Counted from the stretch's first letter, positions 10,685 to 24,800 are shown. The stretch: DNA of 64,000 nt from Saccoglossus kowalevskii (GCF_000003605.2 NW_003139424.1:39049-103048); one strand, 5' to 3'. Numbers and translations are program-made. The notes: generated by a model from the letters alone, not told the origin.

Positions 10685-11625
10685 GCGATATCGATTTTGA
10701 AACTTTGAAAAACATGAAATAGCCGCCAATTCGGTTCAATTTCAAATAGTCCATGCAGCTGTGTTGTTAGGTGACCAACTCATGTTTAAAGTAAAGCATA
10801 ATTGGGCGTGGTTAGTACTTGCATGGGAGACTCACTGAGTAAAGAATCTGTTGTTTTTTCTTTTTGTTTCATCACACGCACGGAAAAAATATAAGGCGAC
10901 ATTCATGCATTTTTTCTTACTGTGATGTTAATCATTTCTTATGGAAAATCGTGGAATTTTTGTATTTGTTTAATTAATGAAAAGTTTTAAAATTTCGTAT
11001 TTTTTTAAAAACAAGTTATTGGTGTCTGCAGGCACGTAGTGGGATTTATGCTGTTAATACTCCGTGCAAAGTTGTTCAAAGTGATTGCAAAGTTGTGCAA
11101 AGTGATTTCAAAGTTTATAGATGTATTTGTTTATATGACCTAAGTTGTTGGCATATAGAAACACGCAGTTGTAAAGTCAAGAAATTTAATAAAGGCCAGT
11201 TGAAAGCAGCCTGTGGATGTTCACATGAGCTGACTGTAAACTGTTGGAAAACTGCGTGCAAAGTTGGAAAAAGCAGTTGAAATGTTGGCGAAGTTGCTTG
11301 TATATTTAACCTAAGTCATTGGCACGACACTCCCGCAGTTAAATTTCGAAAACATTAAGTAAATGTCTCGAGAATGCCTCGTAAATAAGCACACTATCAT
11401 AATAGACCACAGGAAAATCGACGACAAACTGTGTACAAAGTTGTGAAAAGCGATTGCAAAGTTGGCAGTTTCATGCGGGATTGTTACCTGTGATATCATA
11501 TAAACAAGTCCCATAGTTAAAAGTTCGAAAATGTGAAAACTAGTTCCTAATGTGTTGTTAAATTACCGTAGTGTTGCTCAAAGTATGTAGAGGTCATAGG
11601 TCATTTTTAAATGGCACTTTTGCAA
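10685..11625 (+). repeat. L unit, 941 bp
   Basis: GATGTTAATCATTTC and AAGTTATTGGTG near 10925 and 11013 are shared with the L unit starting at 18178, again a separation of several units. Near 11376-11400 there is a small cluster of private changes (CTCGTAAATAAGCACACTATCATAA). Confidence 0.93.
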
Positions 11626-13418
11626 GCGATATCGATTTTGAAACTTTGAAAAACATGAAATAGCCGCCAATTCGGTTCAATTTCAAATAGTCCATGCAGC
11701 TGTGTTGTTAGGTGGCCAACTCATGTTTAAAGTAAAGCATAATTGGGCGTGGTTAGTACTTGCATGGGAGACTCACTGAGTAAACAAGCTGTTGTTTTTT
11801 CTTTTTGTTTCATCACACGCACGGAAAAAATATAAGGCGACATTCATGCATTTTTTCTTACTGTGTTGTCAATCACTTCTTGTGGAAAATCGTGGAATTT
11901 TTGTATTTGTTTAATTAATGAAAAGTTTTAAAATTTCTTATTTTTTTTTAAAACAAACCGTGCAAAGTTGTTCAAAGTGATTGCAAAGTTGTGCAAAGTG
12001 ATTTCAAAGTTTATAGATGTATTTGTTTATATGAACTAAGTTGTTGGCATATAGAAACACGCAGTTGTAAAGTCAAGAAATTTAATAAAGGCCAGTTGAA
12101 AGCAGCCTGTGGATGTTCATATGAGCTGACTGTAAACTGTTGGAAAACTGCGTGCAAAGTTGGAAAAAGCGGTTGAAATGTTGGCGAAGTTGCTTGTATA
12201 TTTAACCTAAGTCATTGGCACGACACTCCCGCAGTTAAATTTCGAAAACATTAAGTAAATGTCTCGAGAATGCCTCATAAATAAGCAGACTATCACAATA
12301 GACCACAGGAAAATCGACGACAAACTGTGTACAAAGTTGTGAAAAGCGATTGCAAAGTTGGTAGTTTCATTCGGGATTGTTCCCTGTGATATCATATAAA
12401 CAAGTCCCATAGTTAAAAGTTCGAAAATGTGAAAACTAGTTCCTAATTTGTTGTTAAATTACCGTAGTGTTGCTCAAAGTATGTAGAGGTCATAGGTCAT
12501 TTTTAAATGGCACTTTTGCAAGCGATATCGATTTTGAAACTTTGAAAAACATGAAATAGCCGCCAATTCGGTTCAATTTCAAATAGTCCATGCAGCTGTG
12601 TTGTTAGGTGACCAACTCATGTTTAAAGTAAAGCACAATCGGGCGTGGTTAGTACTTGCATGGGAGACTCACTGAGTAAACCAGCTGTTGTTTTTTCTTT
12701 TTGTTTCATCACACGCACAGACAAAAATATAAGGCGACATTCATGCATTTTTTCTTACTGTGATGTCAATCATTTCTTGTGGAAAATCGTGGAATTTTTG
12801 TATTTGTTTAATTAATGAAAAGTTTTAAAATTTCGTATTTTTTTTAAAAACAAACCGTGCAAAGTTGTTCAAAGTGATTGCAAAGTTGTGCAAAGAGATT
12901 TCAAAGTTTATAGATGTATTTGTTTATATGACCTAAGTTGTTGGCATATAGAAACACGCAGTTGTAAAGTCAAGGAATTTAATAAAGGCCACTTGAAAGC
13001 AGCCTGTGGATGTTCACATGAGCTGATTGTATACTGTTGGAAAACTGCGTGCAAAGTTGGAAAAAGCGGTTGAAATGTTGGCGAAGTTGCTTGTATATTT
13101 AACCTAAGTCATTGGCACGACACTCCCGCAGTTAAATTTCGAAAACATTAAGTAAATGTCTCGAGAATGCCTCATAAATAAGCAGACTATCACAATAGAC
13201 CACAGGAAAATCGACGACAAACTGTGTACAAAGTTGTGAAAAGCGATTGCAAAGTTGGTAGTTTCATTCGGGATTGTTACCTGTGATATCATATTAACAA
13301 GTCCCATAGTTAATAGTTCGAAAATGTGAAAACTAGTTCCTAATTTGTTGTTAAATTACCGTAGTGTTGCTCAAACTATGTAGAGGTCATATGTCATTTT
13401 TAAAAGGCACTTTTGCAA
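11626..13418 (+). repeat. Two S units (896, 897 bp)
   Basis: Both lack the leader. The second carries GGCCACTTGAAAG and GATTGTATACTG in module A (12988-13035) and ATATTAACAAG at the end of C. That haplotype recurs at 54.9-55.4 kb. Confidence 0.93.
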
Positions 13419-14550
13419 GCGATATCGATTTTGAAACTTTCAAAAACATGAAATAGCCGCCAATTCGGTTCAATTTTAAATAGTCCATGCAGCTGTGTTG
13501 TTAGGTGACCAACTCATGTTTAAAGTAAAGTGCAATCGGGAGTGGTTAGTACTTGCATGGGAGACTCACTGAGTAAAGAAGCTGTTGTTTTTTCTTTTTG
13601 TTTCATCACACGCACGGAAAAAATATAAGGCGACATTCATGCATTTTTTCTTACTGTGATGTCAATCATTTCTTGTAGAAAATCGTGGAATTTTTGTATT
13701 TGTTTAATTAATGAAAAGTTTTAAAATTTCGTATTTTTTTAAAAAACAAACCGTGCAAAGTTGTTCAAAGTGATTGCAAAGTTGTGCAAAGTGATTTCAA
13801 AGTTTATAGATGTATTTGTTTATATGACCTAAGTTGTTGGCATATAGAAACACGCAGTTGTAAAGTCAAGAAATTTAATAAAGGCCACTTGAAAGCAGCC
13901 TGTGGATGTTCACATGAGCTGATTGTTAAAATTTCCTATTTTTTTAAAAACAAGTTGTTTGTGTCTGCAGGCACGTAGTGGGATTTATGCTGTTAATACT
14001 CCGTGCAAAGTTGTTCAAAGTGATTGCAAAGTTGTGAAAAGTGATTTCAAAGTTTATAGATGTATTTGTTTATATGACCTAAGTTGTTGGCATATAGAAA
14101 CACGCAGTTGTAAAGTCAAGAATTTTAATAAAGCCTGTGGATGTTCACATGAGCTGACTGTAAACTGTTGGAAAACTGCGTGCAAAGTAGGAAAAAGCGG
14201 TTGAAATGTTGGCGAAGTTGCTTGTATATTTAACCTAAGTCATTGGCACGACACTCCCGCAGTTAAATTTCGAAAACATTAAGTAAATGTCTCGAGAATG
14301 CCTCATAAATAAGCAGACTATCACAATAGACCACAGGACAATCGACGAGAAACTGTGTACAAAGTTGTGAAAAGCGATTGCAAAGTTGGCAGTTTCATTC
14401 GGGGATTGTTACCTGTGATATCATATAAACAAGTCCCATGGTTAAAAGGTCGAACATGTGAAAACTAGTTCCTAATTTGTTGTTACATTACCGTAGTATT
14501 GCTCAAAGTATGTAGAGGTCATAGGTCATTTTTAAATGGCACTTTTGCAA
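13419..14550 (+). repeat. Composite unit with module A duplicated, 1132 bp
   Basis: An S-type module A is cut at GAGCTGATTGT and joined near 13926 to TTAAAATTTCCTA, the stretch just before a leader. A second, L-type leader and module A then follow, and the unit continues normally into B and C. The extra length is about 236 bp. The second A also has a 15 bp deletion near 14134 (AATAAAGCCTGTGG), between GGCC and AGCC. Confidence 0.9.
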
Positions 14551-15446
14551 GCGATATCGATTTTGAAACTTTGAAAAACATGAAATAGCCGCCAATTCGG
14601 TTCAATTTCAAATAGTCCATGCAGCTGTGTTGTTAGGTGACCAACTCATGTTTAAAGTAAAGCACAATCGGGCGTGGTTAGTACTTGCATGGGAGACTCA
14701 CTGAGTAAACAAGCTGTTGTTTTTTCTTTTTGTTTCATCACACGCACGGAAAAAATATACGGCGACATTCATGCATTTTTTCGTACTGTGATGTCAATCA
14801 TTTCTTGTGGAAAATCGTGGAATTTTTGTATTTGTTTAATTAATGAAAAGTTTTAAAATTTCGTATTTTTTTTAAAAACAAACCGTGCAAAGTTGTTCAA
14901 AGTGATTGCAAAGTTGTGCAAAGGGATTTCAAAGTTTATAGATGTATTTGTTTATATGACCTAAGTTGTTGGCATATAGAAACACGCAGTTGTAAAGTCA
15001 AGAAATTTAATAAAGGCCAGTTGAAAGCAGCCTGTGGATGTTCACATGAGCTGACTGTAAACTGTTGGAAAACTGCGTGCAAAGTAGGAAAAAGCGGTTG
15101 AAATGTTGGCGAAGTTGCTTGTATATTTAACCTAAGTCATTGGCACGACACTCCCGCAGTTAAATTTCGTAAACATTAAGTAAATGTCTCGAGAATGCCT
15201 CATAAATAAGCAGACTATCACAATAGACCACAGGAAAATCGACGACAAACTGTGTACAAAGTTGTGAAAAGCGATTGCAAAGTTGGCAGTTTCATTCGGG
15301 ATTGTTACCTGTGATATCATATAAACAAGTCCGATAGTTAAAAGTTCGAAAATGTGAAAACTAGTTCCTAATTTGTTGTTAAATTACCGTAGTGTTGCTC
15401 AAAGTATGTAGAGGTCATAGGTCATTTTTAAATGGCACTTTTGCAA
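14551..15446 (+). repeat. S unit, 896 bp
   Basis: No leader. TATACGG near 14757, CAAAGGGATTTC near 14920 and AAAGTAGGAAAAAGCGG near 15082. AAGTCCGATAG near 15329 removes the ATG of the minus-strand frame seen in other units. Confidence 0.93.
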
Positions 15447-17400
15447 GCGATATCGATTTTGAAACTTTGAAAAACATGAAATAGCCGCCAATTCGGTTCA
15501 ATTTCAAATAGTCCATGCAGCTGTGTTGTTAGGTGACCAACTCATGTTTAAAGTAAAGCATAATTGGGCGTGGTTAGTACTTGCATGGGAGACTCACTGA
15601 GTAAACAAGCTGTTGTTTTTTCTTTTTGTTTCATCACACGCACGGAAAAAATATAAGGCGACATTCATGCATTTTTTCTTACTGTGATGTCAATCATTTC
15701 TTGTGGAAAATCGGGGAATTTTTGTATTTGTTTAATTAATGAAAAGTTTTAAAATTTCGTATTTTTTTAAAAACAAGTTGTTGGTGTCTGCAGGCACGTA
15801 GTGGGATTTATGCTGTTAATACTCCGTGCAAAGTTGTTCAAAGTGATTGCAAAGTTGTGCAAAGTGATTTCAAAGTTTTTAGATGTATTTGTTTATATGA
15901 CCTAAGTTGTTGGCATATAGAAACACGCAGTTGTAAAGTCAAGAAATTTAATAAAGGCCAGTTGAAAGCAGCCTGTGGATGTTCACATGAGCTGACTGTA
16001 AACTGTTGGAAAACTGCGTGCAAAGTTGGAAAAAGCGGTTGAAATGTTGGCAAAGTTGCTTGTATATTTAACCTATGTCATTGGCACGACACTCCCGCAG
16101 TTAAATTTCGTAAACATTAAGTAAATGTCTCGAGAATGCCTCATAAATAAGCAGACTATCACAATAGACCACAGGAAAATCGACGACAAACTGTGTACAA
16201 AGTTGTGAAAAGCGATTGCAAAGTTGGCAGTTGCATTCGGGATTGTTCCCTGTGATATCATATAAACAAGTCCCATAGTTAAAAGTTCGAAAATGTGAAA
16301 ACTAGTTCCTAATTTGTCGTTAAATTACCGTAGTGTTGCTCAAAGTATGTAGAGGTCATAGGTCATTTTTAAATGGCACTTTTGCAAGCGATATCGATTT
16401 TGAAACTTTGAAAAACATGAAATAGCCGCCAATTCGGTTCAATTTCAAATAGTCCATGCAGCTGTGTTGTTAGGTGACCAACTCATGTTTAAAGTAAAGC
16501 ACAATCGGGCGTGGTTAGTACTTGCATGGGAGACTCACTGAGAAAACAAGCTGTTGTTTTTTTCTTTTTGTTTCATCACATGCACGGAAAAAATATAAGG
16601 AGACATTCATGCATTTTCTCTTACTGTGATGTCAATCATTTCTTGTGGAAAATCGTGGAATTTTTGTATTTGTTTAATTAATGAAAAGTTTTAAAATTTC
16701 GTATTTTTTTTAAAAACAAACCGTGCAAAGTTGTTCAAAGTGATGCAAAGTTGTGCAAAGTGATTTCAAAGTTTTTAGATGTATTTGTTTATATGACTAA
16801 GTTGTTGGCATATAGAAACACGCAGTTGTAAAGTCAAGACATTTAATAAAGGCCAGTTGAAAGCAGCCTGTAGATGTTCACATGAGCTGACTGTAAACTG
16901 TTGGAAAACTGCGTGCAAAGTTGGAAAAAGCGGTTGAAATGTTGGCGAAGTTGCTTGTATATTTAACCTAAGTCATTGGCACGACACTCCCGCAGTTAAA
17001 TTTCGAAAACATTAAGTAAATGTCTCGAGAATGCCTCATAAATAAGCAGACTATCACAATAGACCACAGAAAAATCGACGACAAACTGTGTACAAAGTTG
17101 TGAAAAGCGATTGCAAAGTTGGCAGTTTCATTCGGGATTGTTCCCTGTGATATCATATAAACAAGTCCCATAGTTAAAAGTTCGAAAATGTGAAAACTAG
17201 TTCCTAATTTGTTGTTAAATTACCGTAGTGTTGCTCAAAGTATGTAGAGGTCATAGGTCATTTTTAAATGGCACTTTTGCAAGCGATATCGATTTTGAAA
17301 CTTTGAAAAACATGAAATAGCCGCCAATTCGGTTCAATTTCAAATAGTCCATGCAGCTGTGTTGTTAGGTGACCAACTCATGTTTAAAGTAAAGCATAAT
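14750..17400 (+). repeat. Multi-unit block, copy 2 of the ~2.6 kb duplication
   Basis: Partner of 8150-10800. The row 16561-16620 is identical to 9961-10020. This copy alone has the single-base losses near 16741 and 16795, so they arose after duplication or are sequencing errors. Confidence 0.85.
15447..16387 (+). repeat. L unit, 941 bp
   Basis: Close copy of the unit starting at 8846 (TCGGGGAATTT, ACCTATGTCATTGG). It has GGCAAAGTTGC near 16050 where others have GGCGAAGTTGC. Confidence 0.93.
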
Positions 17401-18177
17401 TGGGCGTGGTTAGTACTTGCATGGGAGACTCACTGAGTAAACAAGCTGTTGTTTTTTCTTTTTGTTTCATCACACGCACGGAATAAATATACGGCGACAT
17501 TCATGCATTTTTTCTTACTGTGATGTCAATCATTTCTTGTGGAAAATCGTGGAATTTTTGTATTTGTTTAATTAATGAAAAGTTTTAAAATTTCATATTT
17601 TTTTTAAAAACAAACCGTGCAAAGTTGTTCAAAGTGATTGCAAAGTTGTGCAAAGTGATTTCAAAGTTTATAGATGTATTTGTTTATATGACCTAAGTTG
17701 TTGGCATATAGAAACACGCAGTTGTAAAGTCAAGAAATTTAATAAAGGCCAGTTGAAAGCAGCCTGTGGATGTTCACATGAGCTGACTGTAAACTGTTGG
17801 AAAACTGCGTGCAAAGTTGGAAAAAGCGGTTGAAATGTTGGCGAAGTTGCTTGTATATTTAACCTAAGTCATTGGCACGACACTCCCGCAGTTAAATTTC
17901 GAAAACATTAAGTAAATGTCTCGAGAATGCCTCATAAATAAGCAGACTATCGCAATAGACCACAGGATAATCGACGAAAAACTGTGTACAAAGTTGTGAA
18001 AAGCGATTGCAAAGTTGGTAGTTTCATTCGGGATTGTTACCTGTGATATCATATAAACAAGTCCCATAGTTAAAAGTTCGAAAATGTGAAAACTAGTTCC
18101 TAATTTGTTGTTAAATTATCGTAGTGTTGCTCAAAGTATGTAGAGGTCATAGGTCATTTTAAATGGCACTTTTGCAA
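16388..18177 (+). repeat. Two S units (895, 895 bp)
   Basis: The first is the copy of the unit at 9788 and has two single-base losses (GTGATGCAAAG near 16741, ATGACTAAG near 16795). The second has TCATTTTAAATGG (one T lost near 18160), AATAAATATACGG near 17482 and GATAATCGACGAAAAAC in module B. Confidence 0.92.
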
Positions 18178-21003
18178 GCGATATCGATTTTGAAACTTTG
18201 AAAAACATGAAATAGCCGCCAATTCGGTTCAATTTCAAATAGTCCATGCAGCTGTGTTGTTAGGTGACCAACTCATGTTTAAAGTAAAGCATAATTGGGC
18301 GTGGTTAGTACTTGCATGGGAGACTCACTGAGAAAACAAGCTGTTGTTTTTTTCTTTTTGTTTCATCACTCGCACGGAAAAAACATAAGGCGACATTCAT
18401 GCATTTTTTCTTACTGTGATGTTAATCATTTCTTGTGGAAAATCGTGGAATTTTTGTATTTGTTTAATTAATGAAAAGTTTTAAAATTTCGTATTTTTTT
18501 AAAAACAAGTTATTGGTGTCTGCAGGCACGTAGGGGGATTTATGCTGTTAATACTCCGTGCAAAGTTGTTCAAAGTGATTGCAAAGTTGTGCAAAGTGAT
18601 TTCAAAGTTTATAGATGCATTTGTTTATATGACCTAAGTTGTTGGCATATAGAAACACGCAGTTGTAAAGTCAAGAAATTTAATAAAGGCCAGTTGAAAG
18701 CAGCCTGTGGATGTTCACATGAGCTGACTGTAAACTGTTGGAAAACTGCGTGCAAAGTTGGAAAAAGCGGTTGAAATGTTGGCGAAGTTGCTTGTATATT
18801 TAACCTAAGTCATTGGCACGACAATCCCGCAGTTAAATTTCGAAAACATTAATTAAATGTCTCGAGAATGCCTCATAAATAAGCAGACTATTACAATAGA
18901 CCACAGGAAAATCGACGACAAACTGTGTACAAAGTTGTGAAAAACGATTGCAAAGTTGGTAGCTTCATTGGGGATTGTTACCTGTGATATCATATAAACA
19001 AGTCCCATAGTTAAAAGTTCGAAAATGTGAAAACTAGTTCCTAATTTGTTGTTAAATTACCGTAGTGTTGCTCAAAGTATGTAGAGGTCATAGGTCATTT
19101 TTAAATGGCACTTTTGCAAGCGATATCGATTTTGAAACTTTGAAAATCATGAAATAGCCGCCAATTCGGTTCAATTTCTAATAGTCCATACAGCTGTGTT
19201 GTTAGGTGACCAACTCATGTTTAAAGTAAAGCAAAATCGGGCGTGGTTAGTACTTGCATGGGAGACTCACTGAGAAAACAAGCTGTTGTTTTTTTCTTTT
19301 TGTTGTATCACTCGCACGGAAAAAATATAAGGCGACATTCATGCATTTTTTTCTTACTGTGATGTCAATCATTTCTTGTGAAAAATCGTGGAATTTTTGT
19401 ATTTGTTTAATTAATGAAAAGTTTTAAAATTTCGTATTTTTTTAAAAACAAGTTGTTTGTGTCTGCAGGCACGTAGTGGGATTTATGCTGTTAATACTCC
19501 GTGCAAAGTTGTTCAAAGTGATTGCAAAGTTGTGCAAAGTGATTTCAAAGTTTATAGATGTATTTGTTTATATGACCTAAGTTGTTGGCATATAGAAACA
19601 CGCAGTTGTAAAGTCAAGAAATTTAATAAAGGCCAGTTGAAAGCAGCCTGTGGATGTTCACATGAGCTGACAGTAAACTGTTGGAAAACTGCGTGCAAAG
19701 TAGGAAAAAGCGGTTGAAATGTTGGCGAAATTGCTTGTATATTTAACCTAAGTCATTGGCACGACACTCCCGCAGTTAAATTTCGAAAACATTAAGTAAA
19801 TGTCTCGAGAATGCCTCATAAATAAGCAGACTATCACAATAGACCACAGGAAAATCGACGAGAAACTGTGTACAAAGTTGTGAAAAGCGATTGCAAAGTT
19901 GGTAGTTTCATTCGGCATTGTTACCTGTGATATCATATAAACAATTCCCATAGTTAAAAGGTCGAAAATGTGAAAACTAGTTCCTAATTTATTGTTAAAT
20001 TACCGTAGTGTTGCTCAAACTATGTAGAGGTCATAGGTCATTTTTAAAAGGCACTTTTGCAAGCGATATCGATTTTGAAACTTTCAAAAACATGAAATAG
20101 CTGCCAATTCGTTTCAATTTCAAATAGTCCATGCAGCTGTGTTGTTAGGTGACCAACTCATGTTTAAAGTAAAGCACAATCGGGCGTGGTTAGTACTTGC
20201 ATGGGAGACTCACTGAGAAAAGAAGCTGTTGTTTTTTCTTTTTATTTCATCACACGCACGAAAAAAATATAAGGCGACATTCATGCATTTTTTCTTACTG
20301 TGATGTCAATCATTTCTTGTGAAAAATCGTGGAATTTTTGTATTTGTTTAATTAATGAAAAGTTTTAAAATTTCGTATTTTTTTAAAAACAAGTTGTTTG
20401 TGTCTGCAGGCACGTAGTGGGATTTATGCTGTTAATACTCCGTGCAAAGTTGTTCAAAGTGATTGCAAAGTTGTGAAAAGTGATTTCAAAGTTTATAGAT
20501 GTATTTGTTTATATGACCTAAGTTGTTGGCATATAGAAACACGCAGTTGTAAAGTCAAGAAATGTAATAAAGGCCAGTTGAAAGCAGCCTGTGGATGTTC
20601 ACATGAGCTGACTGTAAACTGTTGGAAAACTGCGTGCAAAGTAGGAAAAAGCGGTTGAAATGTTGGCGAAGTTGCTTGTATATTTAACCTAAGTCATTGG
20701 CACGACACTCCCGCAATTAAATTTCGAAAACATTAAGTAAATGTCTTGAGAATGCCTCACAAATAAGCAGACTATCACAATAGACCACAGGAAAATCGAC
20801 GGGAAACTGTGTACAAAGTTGTGAAAAGCGATTGCAAAGTTGGTAGTTTCATTCGGGATTGTTACCTGTGATATCATATAAACAAGTCCCATAGTTAAAA
20901 GGTCGAAAATATGAAAACTAGTTCCTAATTTGTTGTTAAATTACCGTAGTGTTGCTCAAAGTATGTAGAGGTCATAAGTCATTCTTAAATGGCACTTTTG
21001 CAA
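18178..21003 (+). repeat. Three L units (942, 943, 941 bp)
   Basis: The first has GTAGGGGGATT in the leader, and its module B/C (18805-19010) has ACAATCCCGCAG, ATTAATTAAATG and TAGCTTCATTGGGG. The next two have GTTGTTTGTGTCTGCAG leaders and ATCGACGAGAAAC or ATCGACGGGAAAC in module B. Confidence 0.93.
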
Positions 21004-21899
21004 GCGATATCGATTTTGAAACTTTGAAAAACATGAAATAGCCGCCAATTCGGTTAAATTTCAAATAGTACATGCAGCTGTGTTGATAGGTGACCAACTC
21101 ATGTTTAAAGTAAAGCACATCGGGCGTGGTTAGTACTTGCATGGGAAACTCACTGATTAAAGAAGTTGTTGTTTTTTCTTTTTGTTTCATCACACGCACG
21201 AAAAAAATATAAGGCGACATTCATGCATTTTTTCTTACTGTGATGTCACTCATTTCTTGTGGAAAATCGTGGAATTTTTGTATTTGTTTAATTAATGAAA
21301 AGTTTTAAAATTTCGTATTCTTTTTTAAAAACAAACCGTGCAAAGTTGTTCAAAGTGATTGCAAAGTTGTGCAAAGTGATTTCAAAGTTTATAGATGTAT
21401 TTGTTTATATGACCTAAGTTGTTGGCATATAGAAACACGCAGTTGTAAAGTCAAGAAATTTAATAAAGGCCAGTTGAAAGCAGCCTGTGGATGTTCACAT
21501 GAGCTGACTGTAAACTGTTGGAAAACTGCGAGCAAAGTTGGAAAAAGCGGTTGAAATGTTGGCGAAGTTGCTTGTATATTTAACCTAAGTCATTGGCACG
21601 ACACTCCCGCAGTTAAATTTCGAAAACATTAAGTAAATGTCTCGAGAATGCCTCATAAATAAGCAGACTATCACAATAGACCACAGGAAAATCGACGACA
21701 AACTGTGTACAAAGTTGTGAAAAGCGATTGCAAAGTTGGCAGTTTCATTCGGGATTGTTCCCTGTGATATCATATAAACAAGTCCCATAGTTAAAAGTTC
21801 GAAAATGTGAAAACTAGTTCCTAATTTGTTGTTAAATTACCGTAGTGTTGCTCAAAGTATGTAGAGGTCATAGGTCATTTTTAAATGGCACTTTTGCAA
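21004..21899 (+). repeat. S unit, 896 bp
   Basis: No leader; the tract before the junction is TTCGTATTCTTTTTTAAAAAC. CTGCGAGCAAAG near 21526 replaces CTGCGTGCAAAG, a change otherwise typical of the subfamily at 51-61 kb. Confidence 0.93.
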
Positions 21900-24800
21900 G
21901 CGATATCGATTTTGAAACTTTGAAAAACATGAAATAGCCGCCAATTCGGTTCAATTTCAAATAGTCCATGCAGCTGTGTTGTTAGGTGACCAACTCATGT
22001 TTAAAGTAAAGCATAATTGGGCGTGGTTAGTACTTGCATGGGTGACTTACTGAGTAAACAAGATGTTGTTTTTTCTTTTTGTTTCATCACACGCACGGAA
22101 AAAATATAAGGCGACATTCATGCATTTTTTCTTACTGTGATGTCAATCATTTCTTGTGGAAAATCGGGGAATTTTTGTATTTGTTTAATTAATGAAAAGT
22201 TTTAAAATTTCGTATTTTTTTAAAAACAAGTTGTTGGTGTCTGCAGGCACGTAGTGGGATTTATGCTGTTAATACTCCGTGCAAAGTTGTTCAAAGTGAT
22301 TGCAAAGTTGTGCAAAGTGATTTCAAAGTTTATAGATGTATTTGTTTATATGACCTAAGTTGTTGGCATATAGAAACACGCAGTTGTAAAGTCAAGAAAT
22401 TTAATAAAGGCCAGTTGAAAGCAGCCTGTGGATGTTCACATGAGCTGACTGTAAACTGTTGGAAAACTGCGTGCAAAGTTGGAAAAAGCGGTTGAAATGT
22501 TGGCGAAGTTTCTTGTATATTTAACCTAAGTAATTGGCACGACACTCCCGCAGTTAAATTTCGAAAACATTAAGTAAATGTCTCGAGAATGCCTCATAAA
22601 TAAGCAGACTATCACAATAGACCACAGGAAAATCGACGACAAACTGTGTACAAAGTTGTGAAAAGCGATTGCAAAGTTGGCAGTTTCATTCGGGATTGTT
22701 CCCTGTGATATCATATAAGCAAGTCCCATAGTTAAAAGTTCGAAAATGTGAAAACTAGTTCCTAATTTGTTGTTAAATTACCGTAGTGTTGCTCAAAGTA
22801 TGTAGAGGTCATAGATCATTTTTAAATGGCACTTTTGCAAGCGATATCGATTTTGAAACTTTGAAAAACATGAAATAGCCGCCAATTCGGTTCAATTTCA
22901 AATAGTCCATGCAGCTGTGTTGTTAGGTGACCAACTCATGTTTAAAGTAAAGCATAATTGGGCGTGGTTAGTACTTGCATGGGAGACTCACTGAGTAAAC
23001 AAGCTGTTGTTTTTTCTTTTTGTTTCATCACACGCACGGAAAAAATATAAGGCGACATTCATGCATTTTTTCTTACTGTGATGTCAATCATTTCTTGTGG
23101 AAAATCGTGGAATTTTTGTATTTGTTTAATTAATGAAAAGTTTTAAAATTTCGTATTTTTTTTAAAAACAAGTTTTTGGTGTTTGCAGGCACGTAGTGGG
23201 ATTTATGCTGTTAATACTCCGTGCAAAGTTGTTCAAAGTGATTGCAAAATTGTGCAAAGTGATTTCAAAGTTTATAGATGTATTTGTTTATATGACCTAA
23301 GTTGTTGGCATATAGAAACACGCAGTTGTAAAGTCAAGAAATTTAATAAAGGCCAGTTGAAAGCAGCCTGTGGATGTTCACATGAGCTGACTGTAAACTG
23401 TTGGAAAACTGCGTGCAAAGTTGGAAAAAGCGGTTGAAATGTTGGCGAAGTTGCTTGTATATTTAACCTAAGTCATTGGCACGACACTCCCGCAGTTAAA
23501 TTTCGAAAACATTAAGTAAATGTCTCGAGAATGCCTCATAAATAAGCAGACTATCACAATAGACCACAGGAAAATCGACGACAAACTGTGTACAAAGTTG
23601 TGAAAAGCGATTGCAAAGTTGGTAGTTTCATTCGGGATTGTTACCTGTGATATCATATAAACAAGTCCCATAGTTAAAAGTTCGAAAATGTGAAAACTAG
23701 TTCCTAATTTGTTGTTAAATTACCGTAGTGTTGCTCAAAGTATGTAGAGGTCATAGGTCATTTTTAAATGGCACTTTTGCAAGCGATATCGATTTTGAAA
23801 CTTTGAAAAACATGAAATAGCCGCCAATTCGGTTCAATTTCAAATAGTCCATGCAGCTGTGTTGTTAGGTGAACAACTCATGTTTAAAGTAAAGCACAAT
23901 CGGGCGTGGTTATTACTTGCATGCGAGACTCACTGAGAAAACAATCTGTTGTTTTTTCTTTTTGTTTCATCACACGCACGGAAAAAATATAAGGCGACAT
24001 TCATGCATTTTTTCTTACTGTGATGTCAATCATTTCTTGTGAAAATCGTGGAATGTTTGTATTTGTTTAATTAATGAAAAGTTTTAAAATTTCGTGTTTT
24101 TTTAAAAACAAGTGGTTGGGGTCTGCAGGCACGTAGTGGGATTTATGCTGTTAATACTCCGTGCAAAGTTGTTCAAAGTGATTGCAAAGTTGTGCAAAGT
24201 GATTTCAAAGTTTTTGGATGTATTTGTTTATATGACCTAAGTTGTTGGCATATAGAAACACGCCGTTGTAAAGTCAAGAAATTTAATAAAGGCCAGTTGA
24301 AAGCAGACTGTGGATGTTCACATGAGCTGACTGTAAACTGTTGGAAAACTGCGTGCAAAGTTGGAAAAAGCGGTTGAAATGTTGGCGAAGTTGCTTGTAT
24401 ATTTAACCTAAGTCATTGGCACAACACTCCCGCAGTTAAATTTCGAAAACATTAAGTAAATGTCTCGAGAATGCCTCATAAATAAGCAGACTATCACAAT
24501 AGACCACAGGAAAATCGACGACAAACTGTGTACAAAGTTGTGAAAAGCGATAGCAAAGTTGGTAGTTTCATTCGGGATTGTTACCTGTGATATCATATAA
24601 ACAAGTCCCATAGTTAAAAGTTCAAAAATGTGAAAACTAGTTCCTAATTTGTTGTTAAATTACCGTAGTGTTGCTCAAAGTATGTAGAGGTCATAGGTCA
24701 TTTTTAAATGGCACTTTTGCAAGCGATATCGATTTTGAAACTTTGAAAAACATGAAATAGCCGCCAATTCGGTTCAATTTCAAATAGTCCATGCAGCTGT

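Larger units (their letters stand above)
8150..10800 (+). repeat. Multi-unit block, copy 1 of a ~2.6 kb duplication
   Basis: Pairs with 14750-17400 at an offset of 6600 bp (seven units). Matching private variants run through three consecutive units in the same order. The left and right limits are approximate: spacer haplotypes differ outside (8061 versus 14661, and after about 10840 versus 17440). Confidence 0.85.
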
